A stretch of 64,000 nucleotides of DNA from Haloglomus halophilum (GCF_024298885.1 NZ_CP101166.1:1860001-1924000), one strand, 5' to 3'. Positions 39,371-48,851 are shown, counted from the first letter of the stretch. Made by a program: numbers and translations. The notes: generated by a model not told the origin, from the sequence alone.

Positions 39371-42157
39371 TCAGGCGCTGTCGCCGCTCCCGCGCCCGAT
39401 ACGGAGCGTCTCCTCGCCGTCCACCTCGCGGACCTGCTGGCCGAACAGCGCGTTCGTCATGACGAGGTGGCCGAAGTAGGTCGCCGCGTAGTCCACCATC
39501 CCGAAGGGGTGGAGGTTGGTCTGCTTCGCGGGCGGGAGCAGGCTCCCGACGACCTGGATGGTCCCGTCGCCCACGTCGAGCGTCCCGACAACGGCCCGGC
39601 CACCCGTCAGCCCGGCGACGCTGCCGCCGGCGTCCTCGAAGCTCGCCTGGTCGATGCTCGTCACGGGTGCCTCGTTCTCGGCGTAGCCCAGCGGCGCGAT
39701 GTACCAGAGGTGGTCCTGGATGGGGTCGCGGTCGGTGACGAGTGGGTGGTCGTTGACGGTGTCGAGCTGGGCGACGTAGTTGTTCTCGGTGGTCGTGATG
39801 TCGCCGCTCTCGATAGCGACGCCGTCCATCGCCGCGAGCAGGTGCAGCCCCGAATCCGTCAGAACGAGGTTCCCGCCGTCGCTGACGAACTCCTCGATGG
39901 CGGCGACGTAGTCGGCGTTCTCGATGCCGTCGTCGTGGCTCGCGACGACGTGGTCGTACGCGGCGAGCGGATCCGTCTCGTCGCTCCGGGTCGGGTCCTC
40001 GCCGAGCATCTCCACGACGCGTGGCGGGGGGCCCTGCCCCTCGCTCCCATCGTCGTCGCCGGCGATGGTGTCGACCGCGAGCCCATCGACCTCGTCGGTG
40101 GCGTCGTCGTCGAGGTCGCGGAAGTACCGGAGCGGGTCGACCTCGTAGTCGCGCTGCTCGTAGCCCAGTTCCGCCACCGGGTCGGGGGCGTCGACGCTCC
40201 CCTGCGTGGCGGCGAACTGCGTCTGCACGCTGCTTCCCGACTCCAGCTCGTCGGTGAACCGGACCGTCCAGTCGCCGGCCTGTGGGTCGGTCACCTCCCA
40301 CGTCGGGAGCGCACAGCAGGCCCCACCGAGCGCACGGCCCTCGGTCGCGTCGAAGGTCCGGACCGCCGTTCCGTCGGGCGCGACCAGTTCGGCGCTCGCC
40401 ACCGACTCGTGGACGTGCGGGTAGACCATGAACCGGGTCGTCGCCGGGTCCACGGTGTACGTCTGGGTCGTGGCCCCGCCGGCCGGCAGCGTCGCTTCCT
40501 CGGTCGTCGTCGCGGCGGGACTCGCGGTCGCAGTGCTGCTGGTGTTCCCGTCGTCGCCTCCGTCGCCACTGTCGCCCCCGCCATCGCCGAAGTCGAGGTC
40601 GCCGGAGGAGCGGCGGAGGTCATCGGTGTCGACGAACGCGATGTCGCCGTCGGACTCGAAGCGCCCCTCGACCTCGCGGGTCGCGTACTCCACGGCGCCG
40701 CGGATGGCGGCCTGGTAGCCGTCGACCTGCATCCCGACGCGGGCGGGATCGTAGGCGTTGCCGCCGACGGTGTTCGAGTAGGCCATCTCCATCGTCAGGC
40801 TGGGGACGTCGAGCCCCCCGAGGCGTTCGGGGAACGACATCCACTCGTCGACGAAGCCGGTGCCGGAGTAGCCGATGGTCTCGACGGGCGTGCCGGCGTT
40901 GAACGCCTGCTCCGGGACGACGGAGAGCCCGGCGTAGCTGGGGTTCGTCCCGCCGGTCACGTCGGAGATGGTCTGCCCGGCCGTCTCCCACTCGGGCAGG
41001 GCCGCGGTGATGTTCTCGCCGATGCGCTCGATGAGTTCGAAGCTGTTCTGCAGCGCTCCGGTGTCGGACTGGGAGGCCCCGTCCAGCGCGAGGACGAAGT
41101 CCTTCGAGGAGAGCATCCCGTGGAGGTCGATGGCGCTGACGAGGTTCTCGTAGGTCCGGCAGTGCTCGATGAACGCGAGCGTGTCGGGGACGGTGTCGGC
41201 GACGTAGTCCGGCGGGTCCGTCGTCCCGTCGAGGGTGCGCCCCTGCGGCTCGGCGATAGTGTGGGCGGCCGACACCCAGCCCGGATTGGGGTACTGTCGG
41301 TTGGTGTCGCCGCCGAGGTTGCCCCGCTCGTGCAGCGGCGCGTTCGGCACGCCGTTGCTCTCGTACTGCGGTCGGCGGGCGGCCCAGCCGTCCGGGTTGG
41401 TGAAGGTGAAGACGAGCGCGTAGTCGTCGAGCAGGCGCTCGATATCGCGCTCGTTGCCGGTGAGCAGGCGCTCGATGAACCGTGGGGCGGCCTCGCCGCC
41501 GGCACGCTCGTTCCCGTGGATGGTGCAGTTGACGAGCACCTGACGCTTCTCGCTGAACGCCGCGCGGTCCCCGACGTTCTCGGTCACCTCCACCACCATC
41601 ACGTCGCGCGGGTCGCGGCGCGCGCTGAGGTCGTTGTACTTGCCGGCGCTCTGCCCGATGCCGAAGACGCGCATCCGGTCGGCGTGCTCGTCGGCGAGGT
41701 GCTCGAAGCCGGCCCCGACCTCCTCGATGTCGAGGTAGTCCACACAGCGCGTGGGGTCCGGGAACACGCCCAGCGGGTAGAACCCCAGCCGCCAGAACGG
41801 GTTGCCGCCGGGTGCGAAGTGGATGTCCTTCGCGGTCGGCAGGTCCGCGACCGCCTGGGCCTGCTCGGTGGTCAGGGTCGCGTACGCCGCCGGCGCGGGG
41901 TCGGTCGTCGTCCGGGCATCCGGGGCGATGCCCGTGATGGCCGACAGCGCGGCCGCGTCCGAGGTCTCGATGGCCGTCGGGACCGCGTAGTCGGCGGGCG
42001 TGTGGTTCTGGACGTACTGGTACTCGGCGTCGAACGCGTCGGCGCTGGCGTCGGCGGTCGCGTTGCCGGGGAGCGCGAGCGCCGCGCCGGTCGCCGCCGA
42101 GAGCTGTACGAACCGTCGACGAGAGATATCCGCGTCGGTGAACGAATGCTCGGACAC
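39371..42157 (-). CDS. Tat-exported M14 zinc carboxypeptidase with GATase-like C-terminal region
   Basis: 928-aa secreted metallopeptidase. A Tat signal SRRRFVQLSAATGAALAL (12-29) follows a GTG start at 42157. The M14 zinc ligands are His214 and Glu217 in IHGNE and His346 in DLHGM; the catalytic Glu is likely Glu457 in TMEMAYS; the substrate-binding NR is in DTNRQYPNPG. After about residue 520 a Gly/Asp/Thr linker leads to a beta domain (540-660) and then a glutamine-amidotransferase-like region (YDHVVASHDDGI, FVSDGGNLVLTDSGLHLL). Such extra regions are unusual for carboxypeptidases. It would degrade extracellular peptides. Divergent from the acyl-CoA dehydrogenase. Confidence 0.87.
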   Translation of the reverse strand: MSEHSFTDADISRRRFVQLSAATGAALALPGNATADASADAFDAEYQYVQNHTPADYAVPTAIETSDAAALSAITGIAPDARTTTDPAPAAYATLTTEQAQAVADLPTAKDIHFAPGGNPFWRLGFYPLGVFPDPTRCVDYLDIEEVGAGFEHLADEHADRMRVFGIGQSAGKYNDLSARRDPRDVMVVEVTENVGDRAAFSEKRQVLVNCTIHGNERAGGEAAPRFIERLLTGNERDIERLLDDYALVFTFTNPDGWAARRPQYESNGVPNAPLHERGNLGGDTNRQYPNPGWVSAAHTIAEPQGRTLDGTTDPPDYVADTVPDTLAFIEHCRTYENLVSAIDLHGMLSSKDFVLALDGASQSDTGALQNSFELIERIGENITAALPEWETAGQTISDVTGGTNPSYAGLSVVPEQAFNAGTPVETIGYSGTGFVDEWMSFPERLGGLDVPSLTMEMAYSNTVGGNAYDPARVGMQVDGYQAAIRGAVEYATREVEGRFESDGDIAFVDTDDLRRSSGDLDFGDGGGDSGDGGDDGNTSSTATASPAATTTEEATLPAGGATTQTYTVDPATTRFMVYPHVHESVASAELVAPDGTAVRTFDATEGRALGGACCALPTWEVTDPQAGDWTVRFTDELESGSSVQTQFAATQGSVDAPDPVAELGYEQRDYEVDPLRYFRDLDDDATDEVDGLAVDTIAGDDDGSEGQGPPPRVVEMLGEDPTRSDETDPLAAYDHVVASHDDGIENADYVAAIEEFVSDGGNLVLTDSGLHLLAAMDGVAIESGDITTTENNYVAQLDTVNDHPLVTDRDPIQDHLWYIAPLGYAENEAPVTSIDQASFEDAGGSVAGLTGGRAVVGTLDVGDGTIQVVGSLLPPAKQTNLHPFGMVDYAATYFGHLVMTNALFGQQVREVDGEETLRIGRGSGDSA

Positions 42158-42293
42158 GATGGGTCTGACTGTGCGATACCTCTGTTCCACACAAAGGGTT
42201 CTGACAGACGTATCCAAATGTGTCTCCTGGGTGTCGGGTCTGTGGAATGGTGACACTCCGAACGGTTTTGTGTGAGGCACGACACCGGATGCC

Positions 42294-43484
42294 ATGGATT
42301 TCAGCGAACCGGCGGAGGCGACACAGATCAAGAAGGCGCTGGACGACTTCATCGAGGCGGAGGTCGAGCCGCTGGAGGCCGAGCACCCGGAGTTCCTCGG
42401 CGAGGACTACCAGCGCCACATCGTCGACGAGGACCACTACCAGGTGCCCGAGTACCGCGAGGTGGTCGAGGAGATACGGCAGAAGTCCGTCGAGGCGGGG
42501 TTCTACGGGATGGACATGCCCGAGGAGGTCGGCGGCGGCGGCGTCGACCTCGTCACGTCCGCTATCGTCGCCGAGCACCTCGCGAACCGGCCGCCGGGGT
42601 TCCACTCGGCCATCACAGGCGGTGCGGGCGGCCCGACGAAGGTGCTGCTCGCCTGCACGGAGGAGCAACGCGAGGAGTACCTCGACCCGCTGATGGCCGG
42701 CGAGATAACGACCTGCTTCGCGCTCACCGAGCCGGACCACGGGTCGGACCCGCACTACATGGACACGACCGCGGAGAGAGATGGGGACGAGTGGGTCATC
42801 GACGGCGAGAAGTACTGGATCACGAACGCGCCGTACGCCGACTTCGCGATGGTGTTCGCGCGCACCTCCGGTGAGAAGGGTGACTACGGCGGTATCACCT
42901 GCTTCCTCGTCGATGCCGACCAGTACGAGGTCGAGAAGGTCCACCGGACCATGGGACTGACACCGGGCGGGCAGGCCCAGTTGCGGTTCGACGGCGCCCG
43001 CGTCGACGAGGACGCCGTGCTGGGCGAGGTGGACAACGGGTTCGGCACCGCGATGAGCTGGATCGGCGGCGGCCGCATCAAGATCGCCGCGAACGCCGTC
43101 GGCACCGCGCAGTTCCTCCTCGATACCGCCGTCGACTACGCCCGCGACCGCGAGACGTTCGGCAAGCCCATCGGCCACCGTCAGGGCGTCTCCTTCCAGC
43201 TCGCCGACCTCGCGACCGACGTCCAGCAGGTGCGTCAGCTCTATCGCTACGCCGCCTGGAAGATCGAGAACGGCGAGCGCGCCCGGATGGAGGAGTCGAT
43301 GGCCAAACTGCGGGGCGCGGAACTCGCCAACCACGCCGCAGACGTCGCGATGCAGGTGTACGGCGGGGCCGGCTTCATGAAGGACGCCCCCATCGAGCGC
43401 GAGTACCGCACCGCGCGGGTGCTCCGTATCTTCGAGGGGACCGACGAGATACAGCGCCGGACCATCGCGCGCGAACTCATCTGA
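42294..43484 (+). CDS. Acyl-CoA dehydrogenase
   Basis: 396-aa FAD enzyme that makes the first double bond in acyl-CoA beta-oxidation (or amino-acid-derived CoA degradation). The signature CFALTEPDHGSDPHYMDTTA, WITNAPYADF, DRETFGKPIGHRQGVSFQLA and the C-terminal AMQVYGGAGFMKDAPIEREY then RIFEGTDEIQRR are the classic family blocks; the Glu of FEGTDEI region and the Arg of the C-terminal loop line the active site. Length is normal (about 380-400). An MFE-2-like dehydrogenase for the same pathway lies at 20306-21202. Substrate length is not predictable. Confidence 0.93.
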   Translation: MDFSEPAEATQIKKALDDFIEAEVEPLEAEHPEFLGEDYQRHIVDEDHYQVPEYREVVEEIRQKSVEAGFYGMDMPEEVGGGGVDLVTSAIVAEHLANRPPGFHSAITGGAGGPTKVLLACTEEQREEYLDPLMAGEITTCFALTEPDHGSDPHYMDTTAERDGDEWVIDGEKYWITNAPYADFAMVFARTSGEKGDYGGITCFLVDADQYEVEKVHRTMGLTPGGQAQLRFDGARVDEDAVLGEVDNGFGTAMSWIGGGRIKIAANAVGTAQFLLDTAVDYARDRETFGKPIGHRQGVSFQLADLATDVQQVRQLYRYAAWKIENGERARMEESMAKLRGAELANHAADVAMQVYGGAGFMKDAPIEREYRTARVLRIFEGTDEIQRRTIARELI

Positions 43485-43509
43485 ACACTCCGTGTGTCGG
43501 GTGTGTGAG

Positions 43510-44301
43510 CTACCTCGAGAATCCCGGCACGTAGTCGCCGAGTCCGCCGTCATCGGTCGGTTCCGGCGCCACGCCGAGTGTCGCCGCGAGGACCCTCGCA
43601 ACGGCCGCCGTGAACGCGCCGCCGTCGCCGTAGGCCGGCGCTGCGTCGGGGGTCGTCGCCGCGCTCGTCGGCAGCGTCACGTCGGCCCGCTGGACGGTTC
43701 CCTCGGTGGCGCCGTCGCTCGCCCCGGCGTTCGCCACCTCGCAGTCGGGGACCTCGCCGAGGTCGCGGAGCCGGTCGGCCGCCCGCGGGAGCGCGTCGGC
43801 GCCGCGCCGCGAATCAGGCGTCACCAGCGCGACCCGGTCGGCCGCCGTGACGGCCGCGACCGCCTGATTGGCCGCCACCGGTGGCACGTCGAGCAGCACG
43901 GCGTCGAACCGGCCGGCGGCCGTATCGACCAGCCCCTCCAGCCGTTGCGCCGCCTCGGGCGTCTTCGCCCGTGCCAGCCGCTCGAACGGTGCGTAGGCCG
44001 GCAGGCACGCGACCCGCCCGGATGTGTCCAGCGGGAGCGTCACCAGCCCCGCGTCCAGCGACCGGTTCCCGGTCACGCAGGTCGTCACGTCCGGGTCGAT
44101 GCGCCCCGGGCAGTGGTCGGCCAGGCCCTGCGTGGCGTAGGCCGCATCCAGCACTGCCACGTCCCGCCCCTCGCTCGCCAGCGCCGCGGCACACTCGATC
44201 GCCAGCCGGGTCGTCCCCGCCCCGCCGACGGTGCCCACCAGCGCCAGCGTGGTCGCCTCGTCGCTCCCCGTCGCTCGCCCCCAGCTCTCGCGCTCGGACA
44301 T
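43510..44301 (-). CDS. ParA/MinD-like protein with degenerate P-loop
   Basis: 263-aa SIMIBI-fold protein. The position of the deviant Walker A motif reads TVGGAGTT at residues 24-31, where active ParA/MinD proteins have KGGVGKTT; both the signature lysine and the phosphate-binding lysine are missing. The remaining pattern is preserved: DVAVLDAAYATQGLADHCPG (Walker A' region), FDAVLLDVPPVAANQAVAAV (Walker B) and RVALVTPDSRRGADALPRAA. It therefore probably does not hydrolyse ATP in the usual way and may bind without cycling. No ParB or parS-like site accompanies it, and it does not indicate a plasmid. Convergent with the acyl-CoA dehydrogenase gene. Confidence 0.8.
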   Translation of the reverse strand: MSERESWGRATGSDEATTLALVGTVGGAGTTRLAIECAAALASEGRDVAVLDAAYATQGLADHCPGRIDPDVTTCVTGNRSLDAGLVTLPLDTSGRVACLPAYAPFERLARAKTPEAAQRLEGLVDTAAGRFDAVLLDVPPVAANQAVAAVTAADRVALVTPDSRRGADALPRAADRLRDLGEVPDCEVANAGASDGATEGTVQRADVTLPTSAATTPDAAPAYGDGGAFTAAVARVLAATLGVAPEPTDDGGLGDYVPGFSR

Positions 44302-44436
44302 ACCGCTCGTTGCCTCGTCGTCGCTGATAAAATCTAGTGACTGATCGCGTGAGACTGTCCTCCGGTTTCTTCGGCGCCGGACATCGCGGACACGACCGTC
44401 CGCTTCCGGTCTGGGTCTCGTCGGCGGCCGACGCCG

Positions 44437-46680
44437 TCACTCCGGCGTTCCCGCGACGAACGCGTCGGCGCTCGTCCCGGAGAGCGGGACCCAGTTCCCG
44501 TCGCGCTCGACGGCCGCCGGTCCCAGCGAGTACACCCCGCTTCCGTCCGGGCCGTCGGGCACCTCCACGAAGTACTCGAACGTCTCGCGGTCGGCGGCCG
44601 GCTGGAGGTAGACGTGCGTCACCCCGGCCTCACTGTCCGTTTCCGTCCGCGCCACGTCCTCGCTGTCGGCCGCGAACACCGTCCACGACGCGGGGACGGT
44701 GTCCCGGACGGGGGCGGGTGGGTCGGCGCTGACGATCAGGGTCTGTCGGGCCGTCGCCCCGCCCTGGTAGGCGGTGCCGTCCGTGGCACGCCGGCCGGCG
44801 GCCGTCGGCTGCGCGCCGCGGCCCAGGTCGGCGCCCCAGGCCTCGACCGTCAGCGACGCGTCGCCGCCGGTCTGGACGACCAGCGGCGTCGGCGTCGGCG
44901 ACTCGGTCCGCCCGGAGACGGTCCCCTGGTTGAGCACGAGCGCCAGCGAGGACCCCGCAGGTACCACCGCGTCGAGGGGCTCGATGGGGAGCGATACCGA
45001 CAGTGCCTCGCCGGGGACGACGGTGTCGGCCTCGGGGCCGGGCTGGGCGTATCGGAGGTCGACCTGTCCCCAGCCCAGCCGCTCGGCCGTCCCCTCCGCG
45101 TCGACGGCGAACAGGTGGGCGGTCAGGTGCGGGGCGCTGCTGGTCGGCGTCACGGTCAGCGACAGGGTCGGAGTCCCGGCCAGCCGGAACCGCTCGTCAA
45201 CCGGGTCGGACTGGACCGTGACCGTCCCGCGGGCGCCGGGTTCGACCGAACTGGTCTCGTCCTTGAAGACGCGCCCGGTGGTCGTCTCCGGGTCCGGCGT
45301 GGCACGGAACTGCCCGTCGCTCCCGAGGTAGAGCGTCCGGGGTTCGGCCGGCTCCGGCGGCCACGACTCGGCCGTGTACCACTCCGCCGCGGAGTTCTGG
45401 ACGTACGCTTTCGGGACCGGGTCGTACGTCTCGTCGGGGTCGATGCCCTCGGCCTCGGGGAACTCGCCGACGTAGGAGTCGCCCTTCAGTTCGCTCTCGA
45501 ACCAGGCCAGCAGGTAGTCCTGCCACTGCTCGTTGTAGTTGGGTTCGCCCTTCTCGCGGCCGTCGTCGGGGTAGCGGTGGCCGAACTGGCCGAAGTAGAG
45601 ATGGGTCTTGATGCCCGCTGCGCGCAGCTCGTCGACCCAGGGGTAGACCTGCGAGGGGTCGACGTTCCAGTCCTGCAGGCCGTGGACCAGGAGGATGCTC
45701 CCCTCGTAGTTCCGCGCGACGCCCGGCTTGAGGACCCGCTCGGTCCAGTAGCCCGACGGGTCTCGTTCGCCCGTCGCGCCCGAGTAGACGCTCCACGCGG
45801 TCCCGGCGGCGTAGTTGTCCGGGCACTGCGCTCGCGAGAGGTACGTCGCCAGCCCCGTCCCGGAGGTGGGTGCGTGCTCGGCCAGCGAGATGACGTAGTA
45901 CAGCGCCGGCAACACGCCGTAACCGCGGCTCTCGGGCGCGCCGCGCTTGTACATCAGCTCGAAGACGTCCGTCACCCCGGAGTAGGGGACGATGGTCGCG
46001 AGATAGGGGTTCCCGGCGCGGGCGGCCATCCACGGGGTCGTCCCGTCGTACGACCGGCCGATGATGCCGACGTTGCCGTTCGACCACTCACGGGTCCCGA
46101 GGTAGGTCACCGCCTGGTTCACGTCGGCCTGTTCGGTCGCCCCGAACAGCTCCATGCAGCCGCCCGACCCGCCCGTTCCGCGGACGGCGACCACCGCGAC
46201 GGCGTACCCCTGCTGGACGAAGTTCTCGGTCAGCCGCTCGATGCGCACACAGTCTCGGATGGAGTCGGGCTTGCGGAGGTCGCTGACGTACGGCGTCGCC
46301 CGCAGGATGACCGGGTAGTCGCCGTCCGGCTGGTCGTCGGCCAGCGGCTCCGGCTTGATGTAGCCGAGCTGGATCTTCTCGCCGTCCGCCTCGCTGTCGA
46401 GTTCGACCACGCGCTCCTCGCCGAAGTCGTGGGTCGGCCCCCGGGAGACCTCGGTGTAGTCGCCGGTCTGGTCCTCGCCGCAGTCGTAGCCCAGCGGGGC
46501 GACGGTCGGTCCCGGGAGCGGCTCGTCGGCGGGAGCGAGCGGCCCCTCGTCGGTCGCCTCGCGCCCGCTCGCCGCGCCGACGAACGGGAGCGCCGTCGCC
46601 GCCGCCCCTGCCCGGAGGAGTCCCCGTCGCGATACGTCCGTCCGTTCGGTTCCGTCGCCGCCCGCGTCCCGGCGTGTCAT
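44437..46680 (-). CDS. Tat-exported CocE/NonD or X-Pro dipeptidyl-peptidase hydrolase
   Basis: 747-aa secreted serine hydrolase. A Tat signal SRRGLLRAGAAATALPFVGA spans about residues 18-37. The alpha/beta-hydrolase triad is Ser210 in IIGRSYDGTT, Asp337 in HGLQDWNVDP and His368 in GQFGHRYPDD. After the catalytic domain comes the jelly-roll C-terminal domain of S15-type proteins (SLTVTPTSSAPHLTAHLFAV). Family members hydrolyse X-Pro dipeptides or esters such as cocaine; specificity here cannot be decided. It likely acts outside the cell on peptides. ATG 46680 is preferred to one 21 bases upstream. Confidence 0.88.
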   Translation of the reverse strand: MTRRDAGGDGTERTDVSRRGLLRAGAAATALPFVGAASGREATDEGPLAPADEPLPGPTVAPLGYDCGEDQTGDYTEVSRGPTHDFGEERVVELDSEADGEKIQLGYIKPEPLADDQPDGDYPVILRATPYVSDLRKPDSIRDCVRIERLTENFVQQGYAVAVVAVRGTGGSGGCMELFGATEQADVNQAVTYLGTREWSNGNVGIIGRSYDGTTPWMAARAGNPYLATIVPYSGVTDVFELMYKRGAPESRGYGVLPALYYVISLAEHAPTSGTGLATYLSRAQCPDNYAAGTAWSVYSGATGERDPSGYWTERVLKPGVARNYEGSILLVHGLQDWNVDPSQVYPWVDELRAAGIKTHLYFGQFGHRYPDDGREKGEPNYNEQWQDYLLAWFESELKGDSYVGEFPEAEGIDPDETYDPVPKAYVQNSAAEWYTAESWPPEPAEPRTLYLGSDGQFRATPDPETTTGRVFKDETSSVEPGARGTVTVQSDPVDERFRLAGTPTLSLTVTPTSSAPHLTAHLFAVDAEGTAERLGWGQVDLRYAQPGPEADTVVPGEALSVSLPIEPLDAVVPAGSSLALVLNQGTVSGRTESPTPTPLVVQTGGDASLTVEAWGADLGRGAQPTAAGRRATDGTAYQGGATARQTLIVSADPPAPVRDTVPASWTVFAADSEDVARTETDSEAGVTHVYLQPAADRETFEYFVEVPDGPDGSGVYSLGPAAVERDGNWVPLSGTSADAFVAGTPE

Positions 46681-46786
46681 GGCACGGCGTGCCGAACCCA
46701 ACGACTAATAGATACTCCTCCAGATTTGTATAAAATTGGCTGCCCTGTCCCGGAGATGGACGACGTATTACCAATTGACTGCTGGT

Positions 46787-47212
46787 TCAGTTACCGTTTC
46801 GGATTCGCTCGGCGATGTCGTCCAGTTCCTCCTCGGAGAGGTCCGGGCGCGAGCCGGCGACGGCGTGGATGGGGCCGCCGCCGTCGTCCTCGAAGCGTGG
46901 GACGATGTGGCCGTGGACGTGGGGCACCTCCTGGCCGGCCTCGGGGCCGTTGTTGAACGCGACCGTCGAGGCGGGCGCGTCGACCGCGTCCTCGACGACC
47001 GGGACGAGCGCGTTCAGCGTCCCGAGGACCTCGCCCGCGAGGCCGTCGCCGAGGTCGTTCAGCCGCTCGTGATGGGTCTTCGGGATGACGAGCGTGTGCC
47101 CCGGCGCGAGCGGGTTCGCGTCGAGGAAGGCGAGCACGTCCTCGCTCTCGTAGACGGTCCGCGAGGGGATGTCGCCGGCCACGATGCTGCAGAAGATGCA
47201 GTCGTCGGTCAT
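46787..47212 (-). CDS. HIT-family nucleotide hydrolase
   Basis: 141-aa histidine-triad protein. The active site motif HVHGHIV is at residues 98-104 (H-x-H-x-H), and Cys5 and Cys8 (CIFC) with downstream His form the usual structural zinc site. Members hydrolyse dinucleotide polyphosphates or adenosine phosphoramidates. Start ATG 47212 is chosen because it precedes CIFC directly as in the family. It lies 46 bases downstream of the coiled-coil gene at 47259 on the same strand, so the two probably form a short operon. Confidence 0.92.
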   Translation of the reverse strand: MTDDCIFCSIVAGDIPSRTVYESEDVLAFLDANPLAPGHTLVIPKTHHERLNDLGDGLAGEVLGTLNALVPVVEDAVDAPASTVAFNNGPEAGQEVPHVHGHIVPRFEDDGGGPIHAVAGSRPDLSEEELDDIAERIRNGN

Positions 47213-47258
47213 GGACGTGGCTGTGGCCGGGTCGCTCAAGTAGGTTCGGGCGGCGGCC

Positions 47259-47501
47259 TCACTCCGATTCGACCTGTTCCTCCAGCGCGACGACGTACTG
47301 CTCCAGCTTCCGGACGTACTGCTGTGTCGTCTCGATTCCCTCCCGAAGCTCTGTCACGTCCGCCTGGGCCGCCCCGTTCCGCTCCTCCGGTGACGGCAGT
47401 TCGGTACGCAGTTCCGTGTGGGCCTCGCGCGCCGCCGCGGCCAGTTCGTCGACGATCGGCTGTAGCTCTCCGCCGTCGCTCCCCCCATCCCCCGATTCCA
47501 T
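47259..47501 (-). CDS. Small coiled-coil haloarchaeal protein
   Basis: 80-aa acidic protein, nearly all helical, with heptad segments VDELAAAAREAHTELRTEL and GIETTQQYVRKLEQYVVALEE. The first 12 residues are Gly/Asp/Ser-rich. I know no function; short coiled-coil proteins of this kind occur upstream of HIT genes in haloarchaea by my recollection. The acidic composition and close spacing to the HIT gene support coding. Confidence 0.65.
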   Translation of the reverse strand: MESGDGGSDGGELQPIVDELAAAAREAHTELRTELPSPEERNGAAQADVTELREGIETTQQYVRKLEQYVVALEEQVESE

Positions 47502-47606
47502 GTCATGGGTCTCGCGCCGGTTTATGTTAAATCAACCGTCTATGGACTGTGGGTGGCGCGCCGGTCGCCGGAAGGCTTTGGTCGGCGCCCCGCGAAGCCG
47601 CGCGCC

Positions 47607-48527
47607 ATGACCGACCGTTCAGGCGCCGACGGGCCGGGGGCGCCGCTGGCACCCGCCGTCGACGCGCACGTCCACCTGATGCCCGAGCGGCTGATGGCCG
47701 CCATCCGGGACTCGCTCAACGACGTCGCCGGGTGGGAGTTCCCCCATGGTGCCGACGCCGACGCCATCGAGGCCGAGCTCCGGCGGCACGGGGTCGTCCG
47801 CTACGTCGCGCTCCCGTACGCCCACCGTGCCGGTATCGCCCGCGAGCTGAACGACTGGCTCGTCGGGGCCGCCGCCGACCGCGAGATGTGCATCCCGTTC
47901 GCCACCGTCCACCCGGAGGACGACGTTCGTACGGTCGTGCGCGATGCGTTCGAGGCGGGGGCGCGCGGGCTGAAGTTCCAGTGCCCCGTCCAGGAGGTGG
48001 CACCCGACGACGAGCGACTGGCGCCGGCGTACGAGCTCTGTGCCGAGTACGGCCGGCCGGTGCTGTTCCACGCGGGCACTGCGCCGATGTTCGAGGACTC
48101 GCCGCACGTCGGTATCGACCGGTACGAACCGTTCGTCGAGAGCTACCCCGACGTGCGCTCCTGCGCGGCGCACATGGGCACGTTCGAGCACGAGGCGTTC
48201 GTCGCGCTCGCACGCGAGCACGACCAGGTGTTCCTCGACACCTGCTTCGCGATGGCGACGGTCGTCGACGACTACGTCGACTTCGACCCCGCCGAGATTC
48301 CGGACGCCGTCTTCGAGGACCTCGCGGGCCAGGTGCTGTACGGGTCGGACTTCCCGAACATGCCCCACGCCTACGCCCGCGAGTACGAGGGCCTGCTCGC
48401 GCGTGACCTCTCGACCGGGGCGTTCGACGCGCTGTTCCGGGGGGCGGCCCGCCGGTTCCTCGGCGGCGAGGTCGACCTGCCGACCCCCGACGCGCGCCCG
48501 GACGTTTCCGTCCCCGACGGCGAGTGA
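47607..48527 (+). CDS. Amidohydrolase family (metal-dependent TIM-barrel) protein
   Basis: 306-aa hydrolase or decarboxylase. The N-terminal metal motif VDAHVHL has His21 and His23, a later HAGTAPMF gives a third His, and GQVLYGSDFPNMPHAYAREY contains the conserved Asp of amidohydrolase-2 enzymes. Conserved segments ARGLKFQCPVQEVAPDDERL and SCAAHMGTFEHEAFVALARE fit the group that includes aminocarboxymuconate-semialdehyde decarboxylase-like enzymes. Substrate unknown. ATG 47607 is used; upstream frame to 47505 encodes a leader without support. Divergent from the coiled-coil gene. Confidence 0.87.
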   Translation: MTDRSGADGPGAPLAPAVDAHVHLMPERLMAAIRDSLNDVAGWEFPHGADADAIEAELRRHGVVRYVALPYAHRAGIARELNDWLVGAAADREMCIPFATVHPEDDVRTVVRDAFEAGARGLKFQCPVQEVAPDDERLAPAYELCAEYGRPVLFHAGTAPMFEDSPHVGIDRYEPFVESYPDVRSCAAHMGTFEHEAFVALAREHDQVFLDTCFAMATVVDDYVDFDPAEIPDAVFEDLAGQVLYGSDFPNMPHAYAREYEGLLARDLSTGAFDALFRGAARRFLGGEVDLPTPDARPDVSVPDGE

Positions 48528-48851
48528 ACATCGGGGAACTCCTTCGCGGTTTCTCGTTCCTATTCAAGCTACCCGTCTCCCCAAATGGTGACAGGGGCGG
48601 TACTGTTAGTGTGCAGTCGGCGCACAGCCTCGGACGCGAGCGGGGTCTCCGCACGCCCTCTCGCGTCGGCTCCATCAGGTGCGGACACCACCTTCGGGGG
48701 CGGGACCCCACGGCGCCGTGCTCGTGCCGGTCCCGCCTGCGGAGCGGGGTGGGGGTGATGCACCTGCTCCGTCGCCCGACTGGTCGGTGGCGGTTCACGC
48801 CGAACTTTTTTCGCCGGTCCCGTCGAACTTCGACGCCGACCGGTCGATACC
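48528..48851. other. Gene-free tract
   Basis: A 324-base gap without an acceptable gene; open frames here are Arg-rich or Ser-rich. The only notable items are a T6 run in GAACTTTTTTCGCC (48806-48811), 40 bases before the next start, and a GC-rich section around 48640-48770 that can form several hairpins. The T-run may be a promoter component of the PEBP gene. I find no RNA gene. Confidence 0.5.

Noticed and set aside
39467..42253. 928-codon plus-strand frame across the M14 peptidase gene
   Set aside because: The minus strand carries the Tat signal and zinc ligands in order; the plus frame does not.
43510..44301. Evidence for a plasmid partition system
   Set aside because: No ParB partner, no repeats like parS and a degenerate P-loop; the neighbours are chromosomal metabolic genes.
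44614..46956. 780-codon plus-strand frame across the CocE-type gene
   Set aside because: Shadow of a gene with a complete catalytic triad.
48640..48770. Structured RNA gene in the gap before the PEBP gene
   Set aside because: Hairpins are expected at this GC content; no conserved RNA motif was recognised.
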